NCBI GenBank assembly: GCA_030840545.1
Contig: JAVEEH010000263.1
Coordinates: 1-8,561, forward strand
Length of the DNA: 8,561 bases
Direction: 5' to 3'
Source of the DNA: Frankiaceae bacterium
GTDB taxonomy: Bacteria > Actinomycetota > Actinomycetes > JAFAQI01
The translations under genes and the position numbers were made by a program. Numbering within the stretch: position 1 is the first letter of the stretch; each line of letters opens with the position of its first letter. Of this stretch, positions 1 through 5,718 are shown piece after piece. The notes beneath the pieces were generated by a model. That model had not been told where the DNA came from. It was given only the letters and a program-made list of their open reading frames with translations, and ran no database searches.

Positions 1-1648
1 CTTCGGTCCACGCGATCGCGCGCTCCTCATAGACCACCCAGAAGCCGGCGCGGTTCACCGCCATCGTCAGATCGGTGTCCTCGGCGAGCGTGTCCGTGCT
101 GACGCCGCCCACCGCGGTGAGCACGGAACGGCGGAACGCGCCAATCGCACCCGGTACGGTCGGCATGCAGCCGACGAGGTCATACATCCGACGGTCGAGG
201 TTGAAGCCGATCACATATTCCAGGTGTTGCCATCGACCTAGCAGGCTGCGTCGGTTGCCCACCTTCGTGTTGCCGCTGACGGCGCCGACGCGCGGATCCT
301 GCAAAGGCTGGACGAGCGCACGGACGGTGTCGGGCTGAAAGACGGTGTCGCCGTCGACCATCACGAGCACGTTGAAGCTGGCAGCAGCGATCCCCGTGTT
401 GAGGGCAACCGCCTTGCCCTGGTTCGGCTGCCGGACCACGCGCACTCGACGCAACCGCAGCGACTCGACCAGCTCGGCGGTGCCGTCGGTCGAGCCGTCG
501 TCCACCACGATGATCTGCAGCCGTGGATAGTCGCTTGCGGCCAGAGACCGGACAGCCGCTTCGATGCCCACCGCCTCGTTGAAGGCCGGGACGATCACGC
601 TGACCGGCGGCAGATGCTCGGCCGAGCCGAGCCGACGCCATGCTCGGCGTGAGTGGTGCCGGGCAAACACCATGAGCACGAGCGTCCGCACGAACGCCAG
701 GAGCCCGAGCGGGACCAGCAGCCATGTCACCAGCTGGGCGAACCAGATGCTCAGCGTCAACGTCCACAGGAACGCCACGCCCTGCAACCGCGCGACGTGA
801 CTCGCCCGCTGGTCCGCCGCCTGGGCTGCCAGGCCCATTCCCCCGGTGACCGTCGTGAAGTGATAGCCGCGTGCCTTGAGCGCATCGATCAGGTGCGGCA
901 ACGCCTCCACCGTCTGCGCGCGGTCGCCGCCGCCGTCGTGCATGAGGATCACTGCGCCTGCGTCGCCCGCGGGCAGCGAGTTGGCGACGATCGGGATCCA
1001 CCCGGGACGCCGCCAGTCCTCGCTGTCACGGTCGGCGAGAGCGACGAGATAACCCCGGTCGGTGGCTCGCCGGATCACGCCGAGGTCGGCGGCAGTCAAC
1101 GCGTCAGGTGTCGACGAGTACGGCGGCCGCATCAACACACTCGACCGGCCGAAAGCGCCGGCCATCGAGAGCTGGCTGAGGGACAGCTCGAGGTTCTGCC
1201 GCCAGACGGGTGCTCCTGTCAGCGCGACGTGCGTGAAGGTGTGCACCCCGACCTCGTGCCCTTCGGCGTACTCACGTCGGACCAGCGCGGGATCGGCATG
1301 GATCCGCGCACCGACGTCGAAGAACGTCGCCGGCACGCGCTCCCGCGACAACACCGCGAGGATCTGCGGCGTCCAGCGCGGGTCAGGTCCGTCGTCGAAG
1401 GTCAGCGCGACGGTCTTCGCCGGGAGACCGCGCGACTGCAAGCGTCCCGCGGAACGGAAGTAGACCGAGCCGGTGCCGATCGCAGCAGCTGCGGCGTCGG
1501 TCGGGGGGGAGGTGGCGGAGTGACCGACCTGGTGCCGATCGAAGCCTTGCAGCAACAGTGCGAGGGCCATGGCGATCGCGATGACCGTCAGCAGCAGCCA
1601 ATGACCGGCGGGCGCCCAGCGTCGCCGGGTCGGAGTCGCGTTACTCAC
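1..1648 (-). CDS. Bifunctional polysaccharide deacetylase (NodB/CE4) - family 2 glycosyltransferase, C-terminus cut by window edge
   Basis: I translated this by hand from GTG at 1648; 549 codons lie in the window and the frame stays open to the left edge. Residues 17-34 form a membrane segment. A CE4 deacetylase domain follows (about 78-270) with all five motifs: FDDGPDP (84-90, catalytic/metal D85 and D86), HTFTH (H136, H140), RPPY (174-177), DSEDW (208-212) and LMHD (235-238). A hydrophobic stretch (291-328) leads to a cytoplasmic GT2 domain with VVDDGS (D383, D384), DGD (432-434) and EDTD (523-526); the QxxRW motif and later membrane helices would lie outside. Known of the families: CE4 enzymes remove N-acetyl groups from glycans, and this GT2 type (HasA/NodC/PgaC-like) polymerises and exports sugars. 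I infer a one-chain synthase/deacetylase for a surface polysaccharide, probably amino-sugar based; the sugar is not readable. GTG overlaps the upstream stop as GTGA, implying translational coupling. Confidence 0.93.
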   Translation of the reverse strand, partial: MSNATPTRRRWAPAGHWLLLTVIAIAMALALLLQGFDRHQVGHSATSPPTDAAAAAIGTGSVYFRSAGRLQSRGLPAKTVALTFDDGPDPRWTPQILAVLSRERVPATFFDVGARIHADPALVRREYAEGHEVGVHTFTHVALTGAPVWRQNLELSLSQLSMAGAFGRSSVLMRPPYSSTPDALTAADLGVIRRATDRGYLVALADRDSEDWRRPGWIPIVANSLPAGDAGAVILMHDGGGDRAQTVEALPHLIDALKARGYHFTTVTGGMGLAAQAADQRASHVARLQGVAFLWTLTLSIWFAQLVTWLLVPLGLLAFVRTLVLMVFARHHSRRAWRRLGSAEHLPPVSVIVPAFNEAVGIEAAVRSLAASDYPRLQIIVVDDGSTDGTAELVESLRLRRVRVVRQPNQGKAVALNTGIAAASFNVLVMVDGDTVFQPDTVRALVQPLQDPRVGAVSGNTKVGNRRSLLGRWQHLEYVIGFNLDRRMYDLVGCMPTVPGAIGAFRRSVLTAVGGVSTDTLAEDTDLTMAVNRAGFWVVYEERAIAWTE

Positions 1649-2169
1649 GGTTTCGGTCGCCGACGCGGTGTGTGAGTCGGGTGCGCCGTCGGCTTGCCAG
1701 TTCCCCGAGGCGTGGGATGCGCAGTCGGGGAGCCTGTCCGTTTGGGTGTCGGCGAGGGCGAACCGGTGCCGTGCGCGATGGCCGACTGCGTCACCCGGGG
1801 TGTGGGGTGTGCGGTCACGGTTGGAGTCGGCGACTGCCCCGGGGCGAACGGCGACGTTCCGAAAGGGCCAGGCGACTGCGGTCCGGTGCCCGGGCCGGTC
1901 GAACGGCGACCGCGCGGCCCGAGCAGCTGCCCGGCCGGCTTGCCAGGGTCGGCACCGCCGGCGATCGTCGGGGCCGAGGCGTTCGGCAGCAGCGATCCCA
2001 GGCCTGGGACCCGCAGCGAGAGGATGCCCGGCGACGCGATGAGGCTGATGCCGACCAGGGTGACGTAGAGCCCGGTCAGGATGGCGGCAGTCACGCCGGC
2101 GAGGCGAACGACACGTCGGCGGCGTCCGGTCTCGTCGATGAAGACCGGCCCTGGGGCAGCATCAGTCAT
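1645..2169 (-). CDS. Small Pro/Thr-rich single-pass membrane protein, coupled to the deacetylase-glycosyltransferase
   Basis: This 174-residue protein has a short basic cytoplasmic N-terminus (RRRR at 17-20) and one membrane segment (about 24-46). After it comes a low-complexity tail rich in Pro, Thr, Ser and Gly, ending in a basic RRRPKP. The tail carries the peptide TAHPTPR twice (119-125 and 149-155) plus a partial third copy at 161-165. ATG at 2169 is the only sensible start, because an in-frame stop lies 30 nt upstream; no strong ribosome binding site is visible. Its TGA (1647-1645) overlaps the GTG of the next gene by 4 nt, so both are probably made together. I do not recognise a family. 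The tail resembles disordered, wall-spanning or O-mannosylated actinobacterial stretches. By position I infer an accessory subunit or wall-spanning partner of the polysaccharide synthase, but nothing in the sequence proves it. Confidence 0.8.
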   Translation of the reverse strand: MTDAAPGPVFIDETGRRRRVVRLAGVTAAILTGLYVTLVGISLIASPGILSLRVPGLGSLLPNASAPTIAGGADPGKPAGQLLGPRGRRSTGPGTGPQSPGPFGTSPFAPGQSPTPTVTAHPTPRVTQSAIAHGTGSPSPTPKRTGSPTAHPTPRGTGKPTAHPTHTPRRRPKP

Positions 2170-2215
2170 GTCATCTGTGACACCGACGTCCAGCGCTCAG
2201 GCGTTACACCCTCGA

Positions 2216-2231
2216 CTGCCGGTTCCGGCAG
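2216..2231. repeat. Perfect inverted repeat, 7-bp arms with 2-nt centre (possible operator)
   Basis: CTGCCGG-TT-CCGGCAG is a perfect dyad ending 47 bp upstream of the ATG at 2169. The 2-nt centre is too small for a stable RNA hairpin loop with the full stem, so a binding site for a dimeric regulator is likelier than a terminator. No regulator gene that would bind it is in the window. Confidence 0.4.
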
Positions 2232-2415
2232 AATCGTGGTCTTTGGCCGCATTTGGATCCTGCTGGGGCCGACGACGAGTCGGGTGAACTTCGGTTGCGC
2301 TGCCGGTCTGCCGATGCCCTGAAGTGTCCACCTGAGGGACGCTTGGTTTGGGCAGGACGATCGTGTAGCGATTGTCGCCCCGTGCAGGCTCGACGCCGCC
2401 TCTTGCCACATCCAT

Positions 2416-2421
2416 GAGGAG
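2416..2421 (+). promoter_or_regulatory. Ribosome binding site GAGGAG, serving the leader ORF rather than the GGDEF-EAL start
   Basis: GAGGAG lies 4 nt before ATG 2426 and is the best Shine-Dalgarno match in the region. It is 63 nt from the ATG at 2485, too far to serve that start directly. The bases right before 2485 hold no comparable site. This supports either a coupled leader peptide or a longer N-terminus hidden by a frameshift. Confidence 0.55.
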
Positions 2422-2425
2422 CGTC

Positions 2426-2488
2426 ATGTCGCCAGCTCGCGCCAAGCGCCACGCTGCTGCTCGCCGCCGGGCATCCGGCGCACGATGA
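2426..2488 (+). CDS. Possible 20-residue Arg/Ala-rich leader ORF coupled to the GGDEF-EAL gene
   Basis: ATG 2426 to TGA 2486-2488 encodes MSPARAKRHAAARRRASGAR. Six of its 20 residues are Arg, with one Lys and one His. It has the GAGGAG site upstream, and its stop overlaps the next ATG as ATGA (2485-2488), the same junction seen elsewhere in this window. Its role is unknown: it may be a translational-coupling leader. Alternatively it is the true cytoplasmic N-terminus of the downstream membrane protein, separated by one frameshift (real or a sequencing error), since a basic tail before a first membrane helix would be normal. An in-frame ATG at 2414 exists but lacks a binding site. Confidence 0.4.
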   Translation: MSPARAKRHAAARRRASGAR

Positions 2489-4431
2489 AGCGTTCGGGCC
2501 GGGTCGGTCTGGGTCTTGCCGCGTTGCTGCTGGTGACCTGTGCCATAGCGGTGTTGGGCAGCCGAAGCCTCAACGTCGCCGTGAACAACAGTGGGCGGGC
2601 GAGCACCGCGGCGGAGCTCTATCAGGATGCGCGTTACTACGCGGAGGTCGAGGACGCCGAGCTCACCTCCTACCGCATCGACCTTGTGGCCGAGGACCGG
2701 ACAGTTCACGACCAGGCTGCGGACGCCCTCCGACGAACACTGCTGGCGATCGCGGGGGACGAATCCCACACCAGAGCAGACGCACAGTCGGTCAAGACTC
2801 TGCTAGCGGTCCACGACCGCTACCAGGATCTGTCCTACCGGTTGTTCCAGCTCGTCGACCAAGGCCGCACGACCGCGGCGAACTCCCTGGCGCGCGTGCA
2901 GATCGCGCCACTGCTGGACGGCCTCATCGCCGACCTGCAGCGGCTGGAGGAACGCCACCACCTGACTGCCGTCACCGAGCTGCGGCTGGCGAACCGTGGC
3001 GGTGCCCTGCTCCAGGTCGGCACCCCGCTGATCATGGGGCTGACGTTGCTGTTGCTGGCCGCCTTCGCGCTCGTGACGCGAAACTATCGACGCACTGTCG
3101 AACGCCAGGCGCTCAACGACGCGCTGACCGACCTGCCCAACCGCCGGCTCTTCGCCGACCGGGTGGCCCACGCACTGTCAGCGGCGCAGCGCACCGACGA
3201 CGAGCCCGTCGTCATGCTGCTCGACCTCGATCGCTTCAAGGAGGTCAACGACACCCTCGGACATCATTACGGCGACCAGCTGCTGATCGAGCTGGCCGGC
3301 CGGCTGACGCGATTGCTGCGACCGACCGACACGGTCGCCCGCCTCGGCGGTGACGAGTTCGCGCTCCTGCTGCCTGACGGTGGTCGCGACGCCGGGACCG
3401 AGGTCGCGGGCCGCATCCTCGCCAGCCTCGAAAAGCCCTTCACCCTCGCCGGAATCTCCCTCGGCATCGAGGCGAGCATCGGAATCGCCACGGCCGACCG
3501 ACTGGCGGAGAGCACCGACGCGACCGACAGCGACACCGGCCGCATGCCGGATCTGCTCCAACAGGCGGACACCGCGATGTACGTCGCCAAACGCGAGCGC
3601 TGCGGCTTCCAGCACTACACCCCCGGCGAGGATCTCGAGGCCCCGGCCCACCTGACGCTGCTCGGGGAGCTGCGCCAGGCCTTCGACCGCGACGAGCTCG
3701 TCGTGCACTACCAGCCGAAGATCGCCGTCGACACCGGCGACCTGCTCGGCGTCGAGGCGTTGGTCCGCTGGCAGCACCCGACCCGGGGCCTCCTCGCGCC
3801 GGCCGAGTTCATCGACCTCGCCGAGGGCACCACGCTGATCCACCGGCTCACCACGGTCGTGCTCGACAAGGCGTTGCAGCTCAGCCGCGGATGGCTGGAC
3901 CGTGGCACCCGACTTCCCGTAGCCGTCAACGTCAGCGCCCGAACACTGCTGGACTCGTCGTTCCCCGCAACGGTCGGGACGCGGCTCGAGGCCGCCGGCG
4001 TCGAGCCCAGTCTGCTCTGCCTCGAGCTCACCGAAGGCACGATCATGGCCGACCCGGCCCGAGCGCTGGCGATCCTCGGGCAGCTGCACGACATGGGTGT
4101 GCGGTTGTCGGTCGACGACTTCGGCACCGGTTACTCCTCGATGGCCTATCTCAAGATCCTGCCGGTGGACGAGCTGAAGGTCGACCGCACTTTCGTCCGC
4201 GACATGACGACCGATCCTGCCGACACCGTGCTGGTCCAGAGCGCGATCGATCTCGGCCACAACCTCGGGCTGTCGGTTGTCGCCGAAGGAGTCGAAGACC
4301 AGGCCACGCTGACCGCACTCACTGAAGTGGGTGCAGACGTCGTACAGGGCTTCTATCTGGGCCGGCCCATGACAGCCGAGCTGCTGAACACCTGGATCGT
4401 CGATCGGCTGACCCACGCAAATGCGGAGTAG
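2485..4431 (+). CDS. Membrane-anchored bifunctional GGDEF-EAL protein (diguanylate cyclase/c-di-GMP phosphodiesterase)
   Basis: The 648-residue protein has a membrane helix at about 8-26, an extracytoplasmic, mostly helical sensor region (about 27-172), a second helix (about 176-198), then GGDEF and EAL domains in the cytoplasm. The sensor region matches no family I can name. The cyclase site GGDEF is intact (288-292), with a product-inhibition RxxD motif (R279, D282) exactly five residues before it. The EAL domain keeps its expected metal and catalytic residues: E424 (EAL), N482, E514, D544 and D545 in DDFGTG, K565, E601 and Q621. By family knowledge both synthesis and breakdown of cyclic di-GMP are possible; which dominates cannot be read. 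An acidic Ser/Thr/Asp stretch (about 341-352) appears inserted before the last GGDEF helix. ATG 2485 lacks its own good binding site. The divergent neighbour is a polysaccharide synthase, a common type of c-di-GMP target. Confidence 0.95.
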   Translation: MKRSGRVGLGLAALLLVTCAIAVLGSRSLNVAVNNSGRASTAAELYQDARYYAEVEDAELTSYRIDLVAEDRTVHDQAADALRRTLLAIAGDESHTRADAQSVKTLLAVHDRYQDLSYRLFQLVDQGRTTAANSLARVQIAPLLDGLIADLQRLEERHHLTAVTELRLANRGGALLQVGTPLIMGLTLLLLAAFALVTRNYRRTVERQALNDALTDLPNRRLFADRVAHALSAAQRTDDEPVVMLLDLDRFKEVNDTLGHHYGDQLLIELAGRLTRLLRPTDTVARLGGDEFALLLPDGGRDAGTEVAGRILASLEKPFTLAGISLGIEASIGIATADRLAESTDATDSDTGRMPDLLQQADTAMYVAKRERCGFQHYTPGEDLEAPAHLTLLGELRQAFDRDELVVHYQPKIAVDTGDLLGVEALVRWQHPTRGLLAPAEFIDLAEGTTLIHRLTTVVLDKALQLSRGWLDRGTRLPVAVNVSARTLLDSSFPATVGTRLEAAGVEPSLLCLELTEGTIMADPARALAILGQLHDMGVRLSVDDFGTGYSSMAYLKILPVDELKVDRTFVRDMTTDPADTVLVQSAIDLGHNLGLSVVAEGVEDQATLTALTEVGADVVQGFYLGRPMTAELLNTWIVDRLTHANAE

Positions 4432-4486
4432 GCTCCGCGCTGCTGGTGTCTCGGGTTGTTCGACGTAGATCCGCGATCAGCGAATC

Positions 4487-4492
4487 GGAGGT
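4487..4492 (+). promoter_or_regulatory. Ribosome binding site GGAGGT that fixes a TTG start at 4500
   Basis: GGAGGT is a near-perfect Shine-Dalgarno sequence 7 nt before TTG 4500, in frame with the small ORF that follows. The alternative GTG at 4446 has no comparable site. Confidence 0.65.
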
Positions 4493-4499
4493 CGGCCCC

Positions 4500-4787
4500 T
4501 TGGCGCAGCTCAGGCCGAACAGGCAGGCAGACCCTGCACTCGACCGACTGCTCGACGCACTCGTTTCGGGCCGGAGTGCCATGACCCGCGAGTTGCGCTT
4601 GATCCCGCCGCAGGCCAGGCGACAGATGTTCGTCCGGCGCGAGTTGCTGCATTCGCTCGAAGCTTACGTCGCAGCGCTCACGAGCCGCCATCTTCCGGTC
4701 CCGCCTCGACTGCGCGACGAGCTCTCGCTGCAACGCGCACTCGTCCCCCGCGCTCGGCTGATCCGGCGCGGCAGCCGCAAGGCCTAG
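4500..4787 (+). CDS. Small basic hypothetical protein (95 aa)
   Basis: I do not recognise this protein. From TTG 4500 it has 95 residues, is rich in Arg and Leu, and looks like an all-alpha soluble protein, with amphipathic segments around residues 10-45 and 47-85 and a basic C-terminus. The frame has actinobacterial G/C third positions, no membrane segment, no signal peptide and no Cys. A GTG at 4446 would add 18 residues, but the strong GGAGGT site favours 4500. It follows the GGDEF-EAL gene by 68 bp on the same strand with no clear terminator between, so it may be co-transcribed. A role in c-di-GMP signalling would be guilt by association only. Antisense frames across it look like high-GC shadows. 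Confidence 0.6.
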   Translation: MAQLRPNRQADPALDRLLDALVSGRSAMTRELRLIPPQARRQMFVRRELLHSLEAYVAALTSRHLPVPPRLRDELSLQRALVPRARLIRRGSRKA

Positions 4788-4832
4788 GAACAATGGCTTT
4801 TTCGCGGAAACGCGCGCATGCTGAGGTGTCGA

Positions 4833-4844
4833 CGGTCTAGACCG
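4833..4844. repeat. Perfect 12-bp palindrome CGGTCTAGACCG (possible operator)
   Basis: The palindrome is complete with no spacer and ends 38 bp before ATG 4883, the first gene of the cytochrome b cluster, in a 95-bp intergenic gap. It contains CTAG, a tetranucleotide generally scarce in bacterial genomes. Its position fits a regulator site over the cluster's promoter or 5' leader, but no regulator can be named. Confidence 0.35.
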
Positions 4845-4882
4845 CTGCTGTGATCGACGCCCATCATGATGAAGGGTCGTCA

Positions 4883-5077
4883 ATGTTCACCGCAGGTGCA
4901 CATCCAGCTCTGACGTCCTTTCTGGCCGCGCCGGTCAACCTCGATCGTCCTGGCCACTACCTGCACTGGGGCGTGATCCAGCTTTCCGTCGCGAATCTCG
5001 TGGTCATCGCTGTGATGCTCGCCCTGTTCGCCCTCGCCGTCCTGCTCCCGTTTCCCGGGGGACGTGGTCGGCGATGA
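4883..5077 (+). CDS. Small single-pass membrane protein at the head of the cytochrome b cluster (64 aa)
   Basis: I chose ATG 4883 because GAAGGG (4871-4876) lies 6 nt upstream; a GTG at 4850 in the same frame would add 11 residues without a good binding site. The 64-residue product has a short N-terminal region, the sequence HYLHWG (25-30), one membrane helix (about 30-56) ending in PFPGG, and a basic tail. H25 and H28 sit at the predicted membrane border and could help bind quinone or heme, which is speculation. Its TGA overlaps the next ATG as ATGA, so it is coupled to the cytochrome b gene and is probably a small structural or assembly subunit of that complex. I know no characterised family name for it. 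Confidence 0.8.
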   Translation: MFTAGAHPALTSFLAAPVNLDRPGHYLHWGVIQLSVANLVVIAVMLALFALAVLLPFPGGRGRR

Positions 5078-5718
5078 CCATCTCGGCGCGGCCACCGACC
5101 TGGACCGGTCGGCTGCGTGGCCGGGCTGTGCACGCCTTTCCGTCGGACACGCTGCTGCCAGAGCGGCAACCGGTCTATGTGGCCTCGTGGATCTATGTCT
5201 TCGGCGTGCTGACGCTCGCCGCATTTCTGGTCGTGCTCGGTTCCGGCGTCGTCCTCGCGGTCGCGGGGCCGCAGTGGTGGCATCGGTCCAGCGCCGGTCA
5301 CTTCGTCAACAGCCTGCACCTGTGGAGTGTCGAGCTGTTCATGGCGTTCATGGTCGTCCACCTGTGGGGGAAGTTCTGGATGGCTGCGTGGCGGGGTCGT
5401 CGAGCGATGACCTGGGTCACCGGCGCGGTGTGCTTCCTCGGATCCATCGGCACCGCGTTCACCGGCTATCTCGTCCAGTCCAACTTCGACTCCCAGCAGA
5501 TCAGCACGCAGGCCAAGGACGGCCTGAACTCTGTCGGCATCGGGGCCTTCTTCAACGTGCTCAACTTCGGTCAGATGCTGATGTGGCACATCGTTCTGCT
5601 GCCACTCGCTGTCGGCATCGTCGTCGTCGTGCACGTGTTGCAGGTGCGACGCCGCGGTGTGGTCCCGCCGTTCGACGTGCTCCCCGTCGACCAGCCGCCT
5701 GAGCGGATCCAGCTATGA
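5074..5718 (+). CDS. Cytochrome b N-terminal half (b6-type, four-helix, di-heme)
   Basis: The 214-residue protein has four membrane helices at about 37-64, 80-104, 112-135 and 166-190, matching the heme-binding half of cytochrome b/b6. Helix II carries H82 and H96 (14 apart) and helix IV carries H172 and H187 (15 apart), so two b hemes can be held; the 15-residue spacing is that of b6 rather than mitochondrial bc1. By family knowledge such proteins pass electrons from quinol across the membrane. Oddly, the usual GYxLPWGQ segment after helix III is here GYLVQSNFDSQQ, losing PWGQ. The length equals cytochrome b6 alone, without the C-terminal helices. Both ends overlap neighbours by ATGA (5074-5077 and 5715-5718), so three subunits are translated as a chain. 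It is unlikely to be the main respiratory QcrB, which is longer and usually lies beside qcrC and qcrA. Confidence 0.92.
   Translation: MTISARPPTWTGRLRGRAVHAFPSDTLLPERQPVYVASWIYVFGVLTLAAFLVVLGSGVVLAVAGPQWWHRSSAGHFVNSLHLWSVELFMAFMVVHLWGKFWMAAWRGRRAMTWVTGAVCFLGSIGTAFTGYLVQSNFDSQQISTQAKDGLNSVGIGAFFNVLNFGQMLMWHIVLLPLAVGIVVVVHVLQVRRRGVVPPFDVLPVDQPPERIQL

Larger units (their letters stand above)
2170..2425. promoter_or_regulatory. Divergent intergenic region between the polysaccharide operon and the c-di-GMP gene
   Basis: About 255 bp separate the minus-strand operon from the plus-strand leader ORF, so promoters for both directions should lie here. A perfect dyad sits at 2216-2231 (separate entry). 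On the plus strand a very weak sigma70-like pair can be drawn: TTGGTT (2343-2348), a 17-bp spacer, then TAGCGA (2366-2371). Only half of the -35 matches, so this is a guess. I found no convincing minus-strand promoter, no RNA gene and no convincing coding frame. Confidence 0.45.

Noticed and set aside
653..1675. Plus-strand ORF (340 codons) opposite the deacetylase-glycosyltransferase
   Set aside because: The minus strand carries all five CE4 motifs and the GT2 motifs in one frame; the plus frame is an Arg-rich shadow.
2166..2411. Minus-strand ORF of 81 codons whose stop overlaps ATG 2169 as TGA/ATG
   Set aside because: The overlap looks like coupling, but the translation has no family resemblance, no good ribosome binding site was seen, and it covers the region where divergent promoters are expected. 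Chance is likelier.
3178..4416. Minus-strand ORF (412 codons) opposite the GGDEF-EAL gene
   Set aside because: It lies entirely antisense to intact GGDEF and EAL motifs, with no recognisable domain of its own.
4798..4814. CGCG-GAAA-CGCG hairpin with a nearby T-run, considered as a terminator
   Set aside because: The stem is only 4 bp and the T-run precedes rather than follows it on the plus strand. On the minus strand the following run would be A, so it fits no intrinsic terminator.
4353..4883. Minus-strand ORF of 176 codons across the small 95-aa gene
   Set aside because: It overlaps the end of the GGDEF-EAL gene and its translation is Arg/Gln-rich without structure. The plus-strand frame has a strong RBS and better codon pattern.
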